This document shows, in pieces, positions 31,424-40,259 of a stretch of 64,000 nucleotides of DNA. The stretch covers positions 4,198,001 to 4,262,000 of the forward strand of contig NZ_SNWR01000001.1 of assembly GCF_004362215.1 (NCBI RefSeq), given 5' to 3'. The notes under the pieces are model-generated. The model saw only the letters and a list, made by a program, of their open reading frames with translations, had not been told where the DNA came from and did no database searches. Each line of letters begins with the position of its first letter. Position 1 is the stretch's first letter. This DNA comes from Paractinoplanes brasiliensis (lineage in GTDB: Bacteria > Actinomycetota > Actinomycetes > Mycobacteriales > Micromonosporaceae). Both the position numbers and the translations under genes were made by a program.

Positions 31424-32218
31424 ATGAGCACGATCGTTCTGGTTCACGGTCTCTGGGTGACCCCGCGCAGCTGGGAGCACTGGGTGCCCTATCTGGAGGC
31501 GAAGGGCCACACGGTGCTGACCCCGGCCTATCCCGGCTTCGAGGTCGAGGTGGAGGCCCTGCGCGCCGACCCCGCCCCGATCGCCGCCGTGACGGTGCCC
31601 GAGACCATTGCCCACCTGGAAAAGGTCATCACGGCCCTGGACGAGAAGCCGATCATCATCGGGCACTCGTTCGGCGGGACGCTGACCCAGTTGCTGCTCG
31701 ACCGAGGGCACGGCGCGGCCGGTGTGGTGATCGACTCGGCGCCGCCCGAGGGGATTTTGGTCAACCCGCCCTCACAGCTCAAGTCGCTGTTCCCCATCCT
31801 CAGCAACCCGGCCAAACGGCATCAGGCCGCCGGCTTCACCGCCGAACAGTGGCACTACGCGTTCTGCAACACCCTGTCCGAGGAGGACTCCCGGGCCGCC
31901 TACGAGCGGTACGCGATTCCGGCCCCGGGCAGCTGGGTCTGGGCGTACGGGCTGATCGCGAACTTCAAACCGGGCAAGCAGGAGACGTGGGTCGACTTCA
32001 AGAACCCGGACCGGGCCCCGTTGCTGTTCATCGCCGGGGGTGAGGACCACATCATGCCCGCGTCGGTGAACCGGTCGAACGCGCGCCACTACCGGGGTGA
32101 GGGCACGGTCACCGAGCTCATCGAGGTGCCGGGGCGCTCACATTGGACCTGCGGCGAGCCGGGGTGGGAGCAGATCGCCGACACCGCTGTCGACTGGGCT
32201 CTGCGTCACGCCGGATAG
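31424..32218 (+). CDS. alpha/beta hydrolase
   Basis: A 264-residue alpha/beta-fold hydrolase. The oxyanion-hole segment LVHGLWVTPRSW is followed by the nucleophile elbow GHSFGG (Ser near residue 85). The acid is in IAGGEDHIMP and the catalytic His in VPGRSHWTCGE. The substrate is unknown. It starts near the presumed AraC operator and is probably controlled by the regulator upstream. Its 3' end overlaps the convergent secreted-protein gene by 13 bases. Confidence 0.92.
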   Translation: MSTIVLVHGLWVTPRSWEHWVPYLEAKGHTVLTPAYPGFEVEVEALRADPAPIAAVTVPETIAHLEKVITALDEKPIIIGHSFGGTLTQLLLDRGHGAAGVVIDSAPPEGILVNPPSQLKSLFPILSNPAKRHQAAGFTAEQWHYAFCNTLSEEDSRAAYERYAIPAPGSWVWAYGLIANFKPGKQETWVDFKNPDRAPLLFIAGGEDHIMPASVNRSNARHYRGEGTVTELIEVPGRSHWTCGEPGWEQIADTAVDWALRHAG

Positions 32219-32769
32219 ACGCGGGCCTTGGGGCAGAGGATGAGCAAGCAGCTGTCCACCCTGACGTCGTCGATCAGCGGGCCGTGACCCGCCGGGCTGG
32301 TCGTGCTCGCGAACTCGACCCGCAGCGAGCGGGACCTGGCCGGCACGTACGCGGTGTGCCGGGTGTATCCCATGTTGTCGCGGGACTTGCCGGCCGTGTC
32401 GAACGACAGTTTCTGCACGACCTTGCCGTTGACCCGCAGTTCACCGGTCTTGACCGCGGGCGCGCCGACGTAGTTGCCGCCCAGCGAGTACGAGATTCGG
32501 TAGGTCAGCAGCGGTGTGCTGGTGACCGTGCGGGCCACGGCACCGTTGACGGCGCCGTCGAGGTCGAGGTTCTGCCGGCCCTCGGCGGTGCTCCACAGGC
32601 GGGTCGTGCTGAGGTCGACGTCACCCGCGGTCACCTGCCAAGGGCCGAGCTGGGCGCCGGCGGCGTAGCGGGTGGAGCCGCCGGTCACGGCCGGTGTCTC
32701 GAAACCGTCGAGGAAGGCGGGTGCGGGAGCCGGGGCGGCGAGAAGTGCGGCAGCGAGAAGGATTCGCAA
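32206..32769 (-). CDS. secreted choice-of-anchor C / DUF642-like protein
   Basis: A 187-residue exported protein. The TTG start at 32769 is supported by GGAGG seven bases upstream. The signal peptide is about 18 residues (RILLAAALLAAPAPAPA). The mature part begins DGFETPAV and shows AGAQLGPWQVTAGDVDLS, NLDLDGAVNGAVARTV and LIDDVRVDSC, the jelly-roll pattern of DUF642/choice-of-anchor C domains, which bind carbohydrate or sit on cell walls. Two cysteines lie in the last ten residues before a short basic tail. It is probably monocistronic. Confidence 0.85.
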   Translation of the reverse strand: MRILLAAALLAAPAPAPAFLDGFETPAVTGGSTRYAAGAQLGPWQVTAGDVDLSTTRLWSTAEGRQNLDLDGAVNGAVARTVTSTPLLTYRISYSLGGNYVGAPAVKTGELRVNGKVVQKLSFDTAGKSRDNMGYTRHTAYVPARSRSLRVEFASTTSPAGHGPLIDDVRVDSCLLILCPKARVYPA

Positions 32770-32849
32770 TGGGGGACCTCCGTCGGGTCGGCGCGGCGTG
32801 GTGCCCACCGTAACGGCGAAGGGGCAAAACCGGATGTAACGGACAGCGT

Positions 32850-32884
32850 GTTGCCGGCCCGCTCGAGTGCGGCGGGCCGGCAAC
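32850..32884. terminator. terminator of the Cys-repeat secreted gene
   Basis: A perfect 13-bp stem, GTTGCCGGCCCGC and its complement, with a nine-base loop, starting five bases beyond the stop at 32890 on the minus strand. Confidence 0.8.
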
Positions 32885-32889
32885 AACGG

Positions 32890-34557
32890 TCAGGACGTAC
32901 GCGCTGTGGCCGGAGGCTCGGGCGCCGAACCGTACGAGCGGGTGATCCGGTATTTCGCGGTGACCGGGTCGGCTGCCAGCACGAGACGGATCACGTTGCC
33001 CGCCGTGACCTCGCAGCTGAACTCGGCCTGGCCGAAGCCGTCACAGGGCGCTCCGGCGGTGGGGCGGACCGTGGCGTGCACGGCGCCCGAGCCGGTGAGC
33101 CGCTCGACGGCCACCGTGAAGTCGGACGAGTCGCGGTCGGGCACGAACTCGAAGCACTCGGTGAACCGGCCGGACCGGAATTGCGCCCGCACCGACGGAT
33201 CCCAGGGCTTGCAGTTCCAGAGCGAGTGCCTGTCCTGCAGGGCGAAGATGTAGTCGCCGGTCGGGGCCTCCGCCGGGGCGGTGAGCAGCAGCCGATAGGT
33301 CGCTGGGCCCGGCAGGTCGCATTCCGCGGTCGAGCAGACCGCGTTGTTCGCGCTGTCGTAGTACCGCATGAGCGGCACCCCGGCCCCGGAAGCGTTCGGC
33401 GGCAGCACAACGCCCGTCTCCGAGCGCCACGGGGTCTCGAACTGCCAGCAATCGACCTGGCCGATCGCCCGGAAGGCGCCGCGGGCGTTCGGCCCGGCCA
33501 CCCCCTGCGTCGTGGTGAGGCGGCAGCCGGGACCGTTCATCGCCGCGAACGTGGTGGTGAACGACTTGGTGACGAGCCGGGTGTTCAGCGTCTCGGCGAT
33601 CACCAGGTAACGCCCGGCGGCCGGGAGTGCGCACACCTCCTGCTGGAGGACGGGGAGCGGGGCTGACGTGCAGACGGGCTTACCCGAGGGGTCGAAGACG
33701 CCGGTGGCCTGCCCGGTGTTCTGCGGGGTCCTGGAGCGTACGAGGTAGGTGCCCGCGGCCGGAGCGTCCAGGACGCGGCAGCGGACGTCGCTGAACCGGT
33801 TGGACGACCCGAAGGGCTTCGGCGTGTGCACGGGACAACCGACAGGCCGGGTGATCGAGCGGACCTGGATCTCGTTGCTGGTCGCCGAGGGCGGGGCTGC
33901 GGTCATGGCCAGGAACGTGCCGGAGCCGGGGAGCCGGCAGGGTTCGAGGAGCTGCGTCGGCAGGTGACAGACGAGGCTGCCGTCAAGCTCGCGGATGTTG
34001 CTGGAGCCGGCCGCGTTGTAGACGTTGATCTTTTCGGCCTCGGTGCCGGTGAACCGGACGCAGAGCGCCTCGATGCCGGTGCTCGGCACGGGCGTGGCGG
34101 CCGAGTTCCACGCGGTGCGGGCCCGGGTCGTGCAGTGCACCGGGTCCTGCGGAATCGCGGCGACCCGATAGCTCAGCGTCTGATCGGTCGGGTTCGGCAC
34201 CTCGATGGTGTACGCCCCGGTGGCCGGAATGTCGCATTCGACGGCGGCGCAGACCTGGTTGCCGGCGGCGTCCCGCACCAGGAAGGACGGCGGGAACGAA
34301 CGGTCAGCAGGTGTCTGGATGTAATGCGGCCCGGTGGCGAGGGTGACCTCGTGGCAGCCGGTCTGGCCGGGCGCCACGGTGGCGGCGCCGATCTGGTCGG
34401 CGGCGAGGGCGCCGAACTGGCCCGCTCGCAGCGGGGCGCATGAGGCCGCCGGGGCGGGATCGGACGGTGAGAGGTCGGACGGCTCCGCCTGAGCGACGCC
34501 GGAGAAGGTGGTGGCCAGGACGAGGCCGCACGCGAGCGCGGCACCCCAACGTTTCAA
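32890..34557 (-). CDS. secreted Cys-rich protein with about five internal repeats
   Basis: A 555-residue exported protein with no recognised domain. The TTG start (34557) follows GGGGGA. The signal peptide WGAALACGLVLATTFSGVAQA is cleaved near residue 23. The mature chain is a series of roughly 100-residue modules, each with paired cysteines and a beta-rich ending such as CDIPATGAYTIEV, CRLPGSGTFLAM, CALPAAGRYLVIAE and CDLPGPATYRLLL. The pattern C-x(3-9)-C before a G-x-Y/F strand recurs, suggesting disulfide-locked beta-sandwiches on the cell surface. A hairpin terminator follows. Confidence 0.85.
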   Translation of the reverse strand: MKRWGAALACGLVLATTFSGVAQAEPSDLSPSDPAPAASCAPLRAGQFGALAADQIGAATVAPGQTGCHEVTLATGPHYIQTPADRSFPPSFLVRDAAGNQVCAAVECDIPATGAYTIEVPNPTDQTLSYRVAAIPQDPVHCTTRARTAWNSAATPVPSTGIEALCVRFTGTEAEKINVYNAAGSSNIRELDGSLVCHLPTQLLEPCRLPGSGTFLAMTAAPPSATSNEIQVRSITRPVGCPVHTPKPFGSSNRFSDVRCRVLDAPAAGTYLVRSRTPQNTGQATGVFDPSGKPVCTSAPLPVLQQEVCALPAAGRYLVIAETLNTRLVTKSFTTTFAAMNGPGCRLTTTQGVAGPNARGAFRAIGQVDCWQFETPWRSETGVVLPPNASGAGVPLMRYYDSANNAVCSTAECDLPGPATYRLLLTAPAEAPTGDYIFALQDRHSLWNCKPWDPSVRAQFRSGRFTECFEFVPDRDSSDFTVAVERLTGSGAVHATVRPTAGAPCDGFGQAEFSCEVTAGNVIRLVLAADPVTAKYRITRSYGSAPEPPATARTS

Positions 34558-34757
34558 GACGTTCCCCCGTGACTTGTCGTGGATGGTGTCCTGAGTGGAT
34601 ATCACGCGGGGTGTCGACCTCTCCACCCCGTCGGCGACATATGCGTACGGCAAACGCATATGTCAAAGGGTGCGAGAGGGCACCGGTGCGATTTGCCGGA
34701 AACATGAGGGTTGCTACTTTTCTGTGGTACCTCTGGAGGCAGCCTCGGAGGTGACCC

Positions 34758-36002
34758 ATGAAAGCTCCCCTGCCGGACAACGAGATCGACCGGCTCGCCG
34801 CCCTCTATTCGCTCGACATCCTCGACAGCGCGCCCGAGCAGGACTTCGACGACATCGTCGCGCTCGCCTCGAAAGTCTGTGGCACACCCATGTCGCTGGT
34901 CACCCTGCTCGACACCGACCGCCAATGGTTCAAGGCGCGGGTCGGAACCGAGGAAACCGGCACCGACCGGGACATCTCGTTCTGTGCCCACGCGATCCTC
35001 AACCGCGACCTGATGGTCGTGCCGGACGCCACCAAGGACCCGCGATTCGCCGACAATCCGCAGGTCACCTGCGACGGGGGCGTCCGCTTCTACGCCGGCG
35101 CGCCGCTGATGACGACCGACGGGTTCGCGCTGGGGACGCTCTGCGTGGTCGACAACGAGCCCCGCCGCCTCGACGGCGAGCAACTGCAGGCGTTGCGTGC
35201 GCTGGCCCGGCAGGCGACCTTGCAGATGGAGTTGCGCCGGCACGCTGTCGCGCTGGCCAACACCACGGCCCGGCTGCAGGAGCTCGAACGGCGCAAGGAC
35301 GACCTTGCCGCCCTGCTCGGCGGGGACCTGCGAGCACCGCTGCGCCTCATCTCGGCGTACGTGGAAAAGCTCGGGGCGACCGGGCTCCACGACGCCGAGA
35401 TGGCCGACCTGATCGGGCGCGCCACCGCCGGGCACATTCGGGGCTTCCTCGACCTGCTGCACCACCTGAGCACGCTGGCCGAGGCCGGGTTCGGCGCCGA
35501 GACCCTGCACATGCGCCAGATCGACCTCACGCGCATCACCCAGCGAGCGGTCGAAGCCGTACGCCCGATCGCCGCGACCAAGCAGATCTGGATCCTCAAC
35601 CAGGCCGGCGGTCCCGCCCTGCCGATCATCGCCGACCCCGTACGCCTCGAGCAGGTGCTCACCCATCTGCTGTTCGCGGCGGTGAAGTACACGCCGACGG
35701 GTGGACGGGTGCGCGTCGGCACCGAGGTCGAGTCCGGCCCGGCCGTACGCCTCGACGACATGGACCTGCCCGACGGCCTGCGGCCCGAACTGTTCCCGCA
35801 CCTCTACTACGGCGCGATCGCCCACCCGGCCGACGTCCCGGGACCCGACCAGGGCCTGGCCGTGGCCAAGAAGATCCTCGACGCGCACCACGCGACCGTC
35901 GCGCTGTCGGACCGGCCAGGCGACGGCACCTCGCTGCACGTGGTCTTCCCGCCGGCCGACCTCAGCCCGGCGATGGTGCTCGACGACCTGATGACCGTCT
36001 GA
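34758..36002 (+). CDS. GAF domain / degenerate histidine kinase
   Basis: A 414-residue cytoplasmic protein. The GAF domain (about 20-165) shows the DRQWFKARVG and DISFCAHAI pattern of sensor kinases. A coiled region leads to a HisKA-like helix in which the usual HDLRAPL reads GDLRAPL, with Gly at the phospho-acceptor His. In the ATPase-like domain the N-box reads LLFAAVKYTP, with Ala for the catalytic Asn. GLAVAKKILDAH recalls the G2 box. It should therefore neither autophosphorylate nor bind ATP normally: a pseudokinase sensor. No response regulator is adjacent. It is convergent with the polysaccharide operon. Confidence 0.85.
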   Translation: MKAPLPDNEIDRLAALYSLDILDSAPEQDFDDIVALASKVCGTPMSLVTLLDTDRQWFKARVGTEETGTDRDISFCAHAILNRDLMVVPDATKDPRFADNPQVTCDGGVRFYAGAPLMTTDGFALGTLCVVDNEPRRLDGEQLQALRALARQATLQMELRRHAVALANTTARLQELERRKDDLAALLGGDLRAPLRLISAYVEKLGATGLHDAEMADLIGRATAGHIRGFLDLLHHLSTLAEAGFGAETLHMRQIDLTRITQRAVEAVRPIAATKQIWILNQAGGPALPIIADPVRLEQVLTHLLFAAVKYTPTGGRVRVGTEVESGPAVRLDDMDLPDGLRPELFPHLYYGAIAHPADVPGPDQGLAVAKKILDAHHATVALSDRPGDGTSLHVVFPPADLSPAMVLDDLMTV

Positions 36003-36020
36003 CCTTTCGCCCGTAGGCAA

Positions 36021-36065
36021 TCGGCCCGTGCCCGCTCGGCTGCAGTTCGAGCGGGCACGGGCCGA
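36021..36065. terminator. bidirectional terminator hairpin
   Basis: A perfect 18-bp stem, TCGGCCCGTGCCCGCTCG and its complement, with a nine-base loop, between convergent genes ending at 36002 and 36093. Confidence 0.85.
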
Positions 36066-36092
36066 CGCTTCACCCGGCGTGCGGCCGGGCTT

Positions 36093-38564
36093 TCACCCGG
36101 TGTAGACCGGGCCGGTGCCGCCACCCGGGGGCGAGCCGGCTGACGGAAGGTCCTCGGGGCCGTACTCCGCGGTGTGCTGGCCGGGGCCCGGCTGCGACGG
36201 CACCACCGGACGGGCAACCGCCCGGCCCGACGCCGGATGCGAGTCGGCGTGACCCTGACCCAGTGTCGAGGGCCATGTGTCCACAACGGGCGCAACCTGG
36301 GTGAGCGGCGGCGGAGGCGGCGGCAACGCCTCGGCCCGGTTGCCCAGACCCGCCCGGTGCAGCTTGTGCCAGCGCAGCCGGCCGCCGGTCAGCGCGGTGG
36401 TCGCCGACTGCATCAACACCAGATACATCAATTGCCGGTACGCGAACTGTTGCAGCGGCAACCGCCAGAGCGGTCTCAGCGACTCCTTGTCGAAGCGGAA
36501 CGCCACCGCCGCGGTGAACAGTTGCAGGGCGAGCATGCCGAGCCACGCGACCATGGTCTCCTCCAGCTCCCAGAAGACCAGGCCGTAGACAAGCATGATG
36601 TCGACCACCGGCGCGAGCATCGGCAGCGCCACCCCGAACAGCGCGAGGAACGGCAGCCCGAGCCGGCCGAAACGACCCGACGGCCCCCGGTCGAACAGAG
36701 CGCGGCGGTGCTTCCACATCGCCTGCATCGTGCCGTAACTCCACCGGTAACGCTGCCGGTACAGTTGTTCCAAAGTGGCCGGCGCCTCGGTCCAGGCCTT
36801 GGCGTCCTCGGCGTACACGACCCGCCAGCCCTGCCGCAGCATGGCCATGGTGACGTCGGTGTCCTCGGCCAGCGTCTCGTCGCTGATCCCGCCGACCTGC
36901 CGCAGGGCCTCCCGACGGAAGGCGCCGATCGCGCCGGGCACCGTCGGCATGATGCCGAGCACCTCGTACAGGCGGCGGTCCAGGTTGAAGCCGATCACGT
37001 ACTCGATGTGCTGCCAGGCCGCGACCATCCGCTCCCGGTTGCCGACCTTGACATTGCCCGCGATCGCGCCGACGGTCGGATCGGCGAACGGCTGCACCAG
37101 CGTACGGATCGAGTCCGGCTCGAAAATCGTGTCGCCGTCCACGGTGACGATCAGGTCGTGCCGCGCGAGGGCCACGCCGGTGTTCAACGCGTTCGGCTTT
37201 CCCCCGTTGGGCACCCGGACCACCCGTACGTTGGGAAGCCGCATCTGCTCGACGAGGGCGGCCGTGCCGTCGGTGGACCCGTCGTCGACGACCACGACCT
37301 CGATCGCCGGGTAGTCGCCACCGGCCAGGGAGCGTACGGCGGCTTCGATGCCTTCCTTCTCGTTGTAGGCGGGCACGATGACCGACACCGGCTCGACCAC
37401 CGGCGGGCCCCAGCTCCAGCCGGGTTTGCGGCGCTGGCGCGCGTGCCGGGTGGCGAGGAGCAACAACAACGCCGTACGCCCGATGGTCAGCGCGCCGACC
37501 ACGAGGAACAGGATCGCGATGAACCAGACGAGACCGTCGGCGACCCGTACGGTCCAGATCACCGCGCTGCCACGCCACACGTCGCTGTTCGCGGCCTGCG
37601 GGTTCTCGGGCAGCAACGGCACCTTGGCCGCGGCCGCCTCGTTGCTCTGCTCGATCGTGCTGTTGAGCCCCTCGGTGACGGTGGTGAACCGGTAACCGCG
37701 GGACTTCATGGCCGGGATGAACTGGCGCAGCGCGTCGACGGTCTGCTGCCGGTCGCCACCCGCGTCGTGGAACAGGACGACCGCCGAGCTCTCACCGGTG
37801 GGAGTCGCGTTCTTGACGATCTGCGGTACGCCCGGCCGCTGCCAGTCCTCGCTGTCCAGGTCGTTGACGACGACCAAGTAGCCCTGCTTGCCGGCGTCCT
37901 GGACGATCCGCCAGTTGATCTCGTCGATGGCGGCGTTCTTCGACGAGTAGGGGAAACGGGCCAGGTTGGTGTGCACGCCGGTGGCCCGGGCGATCGCGAC
38001 CTGGGTCTGCGACAGCTCCAAGGTGCGCCGCCACGGCGCGAGGCGTTGCAGGTTCGGGTGGGTGAACGTGTGCAGGCCCAGCTCGTTGCCCTCGTCGGTG
38101 ATCCGCTTGGTGAGCTCCGGGTGCCGTGACACCTCGGAACCGACCACGAAGAACGTGCCGTGCGCGTCGTTCTCCTCGAGCACGTCGAGGATCTTCGGCG
38201 TCCAGGCCGGGTCGGGGCCGTCGTCGAAGGTCAGCGCGATCGTCTTCGGCGGCATGCGGCTGGTGCTGGTCTGGCCGCCGGTGGTGTTGATGACCGGGCC
38301 GCCGTTGAGGATCTCTGCGGGGACGCCGGCCTGGTCACCGACCTCGGAGTCGAGGTGGTCGCCCTTGAACTCGGCGTTGATGTAGGCCTGCACGACCAGG
38401 ACGCCGACGAACACCAGCACGAGCAGCGAGCCGAGCATGATCCGGGGGCGGGGGAGGAGCCTTCGCCGTACGGGGCCGCGGCCTCGCGTACGTGCCTTGG
38501 TGCGCGGCATGGGTGGCGGGGTGTTGGGAGGCGGGGCCTTGTGGGCGGGGGTGTGAGGCGTCAC
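36093..38564 (-). CDS. polysaccharide deacetylase-glycosyltransferase 2 fusion
   Basis: An 823-residue bifunctional membrane protein. One helix near residues 43-60 places a NodB deacetylase domain (105-300) outside the cell: TFDDGPDP with metal Asp, HTFTHP with the two metal His, and LFHDAGG. A second membrane segment (about 338-372) leads to a cytoplasmic GT2 domain with DDGSTDGT, TVDGDT, EDTDVT and QRYRW, the full processive-synthase set. Four or five C-terminal helices and a Pro-rich tail follow. Synthesis of an N-acetylglucosamine-type polymer with concurrent deacetylation is inferred. The GTG overlaps the stop of the upstream gene (GTGA). Confidence 0.92.
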   Translation of the reverse strand: MTPHTPAHKAPPPNTPPPMPRTKARTRGRGPVRRRLLPRPRIMLGSLLVLVFVGVLVVQAYINAEFKGDHLDSEVGDQAGVPAEILNGGPVINTTGGQTSTSRMPPKTIALTFDDGPDPAWTPKILDVLEENDAHGTFFVVGSEVSRHPELTKRITDEGNELGLHTFTHPNLQRLAPWRRTLELSQTQVAIARATGVHTNLARFPYSSKNAAIDEINWRIVQDAGKQGYLVVVNDLDSEDWQRPGVPQIVKNATPTGESSAVVLFHDAGGDRQQTVDALRQFIPAMKSRGYRFTTVTEGLNSTIEQSNEAAAAKVPLLPENPQAANSDVWRGSAVIWTVRVADGLVWFIAILFLVVGALTIGRTALLLLLATRHARQRRKPGWSWGPPVVEPVSVIVPAYNEKEGIEAAVRSLAGGDYPAIEVVVVDDGSTDGTAALVEQMRLPNVRVVRVPNGGKPNALNTGVALARHDLIVTVDGDTIFEPDSIRTLVQPFADPTVGAIAGNVKVGNRERMVAAWQHIEYVIGFNLDRRLYEVLGIMPTVPGAIGAFRREALRQVGGISDETLAEDTDVTMAMLRQGWRVVYAEDAKAWTEAPATLEQLYRQRYRWSYGTMQAMWKHRRALFDRGPSGRFGRLGLPFLALFGVALPMLAPVVDIMLVYGLVFWELEETMVAWLGMLALQLFTAAVAFRFDKESLRPLWRLPLQQFAYRQLMYLVLMQSATTALTGGRLRWHKLHRAGLGNRAEALPPPPPPLTQVAPVVDTWPSTLGQGHADSHPASGRAVARPVVPSQPGPGQHTAEYGPEDLPSAGSPPGGGTGPVYTG

Positions 38565-39670
38565 TGAAGCACCTTGGTCGTGAGGGATACCGGGTCCGGG
38601 AACAGCGGGGCGGTGGCCCTGGTCGTGATGTCGGGTGGGGTGGTTCCTTCCTCGCCGGTTGTCCGGGTGGCGGCGCCGGACGACGCCGATCCGCTGTTGT
38701 CGCCGTTCGTTGAGCTGCCGCTGCTGTTGCCGCTGGTTCCGGAGCCCTCCGCGCCTCCGGAGCCGGCGTTGCTTCCGCTGCTGTTGTTGTCGCCGTTGCT
38801 CGTGCTGTTGCCGTCGGGGCTGTTTCCGCTGCCGCCTGAGCCGCTGCCGCCTGAGCCGCTGCCGCCTGAGCCGCTGCCGCCTGAGCCGCTGCCGCCCGCG
38901 CCGCCCCCCGCGTCTCCGGCGCCGCTTCCGCCCCCGCCCGAGTTGCCGCTGTTTCCGCTGCTCGGGTTGCCGCCGCTGCCGCCTGTTCCGCCCCCGGAGG
39001 CGGACGAGCCCGAGCCGCTCGGGCTCGGGCTCGTCGGGTTGCCAACGGCTGTTCCGCCGCCTCCTCCGCCGGTGCCACCGCCGGGCGGCACCGCCGGGGG
39101 AACCGGCGGCACCTCGTCGACCGGGGTCGTCGGCGGAGTCGTGGGCGGGGTGGTCGGAGGCGTGGTCGGCGAGGTCCGGGGCGGCTTGACAGTGCCCGAC
39201 TCCGGCTTGGGGGGCGTCCTCCTCGTCGGAGTCGGCGAGACCGACCGCGACGGGGTGGGTGTCCGCGTCGCCGATGGCAGCCGAGTCGACTCCAGCTGCG
39301 GGGCCGGCGGCCGGACGGTCGCCTGGCGGGGCTGCGCACCCGGGATGTAGAGGGCTCGTGCGGCCTGGGTCGCTGTGGGGGTCGAGGCGGGGCTGGGCTG
39401 GGCTGCCGGCGTTTCTTTCTTCTCGGGCTCGAGGCCGGGCAACGGCAGCACGGCGCTGGAGCGGACGGGGCCGCCGGCCAGGCTGACGCTGATCAGGCCG
39501 CCGTACAGCATGACCAGCACGCCGAACGCGTACGCGATCCGCCGCAAGAACCGGCTGCGGCGCCCGGTGCTGTCCACGAACACCGGCGCCGGCGTCTCCA
39601 CCGAGATCACTTCCGTCTCGGGGAAATCGTCGGCCACGAAATGCGGATTTTCTGGCTGTCGCGAAGTCAC
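38561..39670 (-). CDS. membrane-anchored Gly/Ser/Pro low-complexity protein
   Basis: A 369-residue protein. A 45-residue cytoplasmic start is followed by one membrane helix (AYAFGVLVMLYGGLISVSLAG). An extracytoplasmic chain that is Pro/Thr-rich (about 90-190) and then Gly/Ser/Asn-rich (190-340) follows, including GSGSGG-type repeats. There is no catalytic domain. The stop overlaps the GTG of the deacetylase-glycosyltransferase gene, so the two are made together; a scaffold, spacer or polymer-guide role is inferred. The Thr/Pro stalk is a plausible O-mannosylation target. The gene is preceded by an unusually AT-rich upstream region. Confidence 0.85.
   Translation of the reverse strand: MTSRQPENPHFVADDFPETEVISVETPAPVFVDSTGRRSRFLRRIAYAFGVLVMLYGGLISVSLAGGPVRSSAVLPLPGLEPEKKETPAAQPSPASTPTATQAARALYIPGAQPRQATVRPPAPQLESTRLPSATRTPTPSRSVSPTPTRRTPPKPESGTVKPPRTSPTTPPTTPPTTPPTTPVDEVPPVPPAVPPGGGTGGGGGGTAVGNPTSPSPSGSGSSASGGGTGGSGGNPSSGNSGNSGGGGSGAGDAGGGAGGSGSGGSGSGGSGSGGSGSGGSGNSPDGNSTSNGDNNSSGSNAGSGGAEGSGTSGNSSGSSTNGDNSGSASSGAATRTTGEEGTTPPDITTRATAPLFPDPVSLTTKVLQ
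38829..38888. repeat. 15-bp in-frame tandem repeat, four exact copies
   Basis: Four exact copies of CTGCCGCCTGAGCCG encode GSGSG-type peptide on the minus strand. The period is divisible by three, so copy-number change would keep the frame. Confidence 0.9.
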
Positions 39671-40191
39671 GCCGCGAGCTTAAGAAGGTAAATCGCGATC
39701 TTGCGACGTCTCACTCTTCCGCATGACCGATGATCGTTTCCGCAGAATCAGCCGAAATGATGAGCGCTGGAGTTTGACCAGATGGCGACTGGTATGTGCC
39801 ACGGTTGTCCACGCGTCGCTGAGCTGCGCCGAATTGGCAGACGCATTGAGGTTACGCGGTTTTGCTCATTGTTTTCCTGTCGTATCCCCGACAATGAAAG
39901 AGGCAAAAGCCCGAAGCATATTCACGCGACGATATGCACTTCTTAACGAGAATATACCACTATGTCCGGGTTGTCGAATTGGCTTGGTCGAAATTTGAAA
40001 GTCCCCCGGCCACCCGTTGTGTCCGACATCGGAGGTCGTTAAGCTTCTTCTTGCGCGCTCCTATCGCCCGCTTCCCCCGTGGCAGGCGATCGGGGCGCGC
40101 TCTTACTTTCTGCAGCCTTCCGCGTGACGCCCCCGCGGCCGCCGGTGCACAGCAGCACCACGGCATCCCGCTGCGCCCGGAAATGGAAGAG
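39671..40191. other. AT-rich upstream region of the polysaccharide operon
   Basis: About 520 bases without a credible gene. Positions 39690-40040 are strikingly less GC-rich than the rest of the window. An open frame at 39723-39998 (91 codons) has none of the local codon bias and resembles no protein. The region must contain the promoter of the 39670 operon; AT-rich upstream DNA of this kind is a typical Lsr2 silencing target in actinobacteria (inference). Confidence 0.55.
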
Positions 40192-40226
40192 GGGCCGCCG
40201 CGCGGCGACTGCCACTGCGGCGGCCC
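40192..40226. terminator. terminator of the O-mannosyltransferase gene
   Basis: A perfect 10-bp stem, GGGCCGCCGC/GCGGCGGCCC, about 35 bases beyond the minus-strand stop at 40260. Confidence 0.65.
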
Positions 40227-40259
40227 TGAACGGCCGGGGCCGGTGAACTGAAGAAGGGG

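Noticed and set aside
39820..39900. tRNA-Leu-like segment (GAATTGGCAGACGC)
   Set aside because: It resembles only a D-arm. No acceptor pairing, anticodon stem or T-loop follows, so it is a chance match in the AT-rich patch.
39723..39998. 91-codon plus-strand open frame in the AT-rich gap
   Set aside because: It has no ribosome site, codon use is unlike any gene here, and the translation shows no recognisable features. Kept only as part of the intergenic description.
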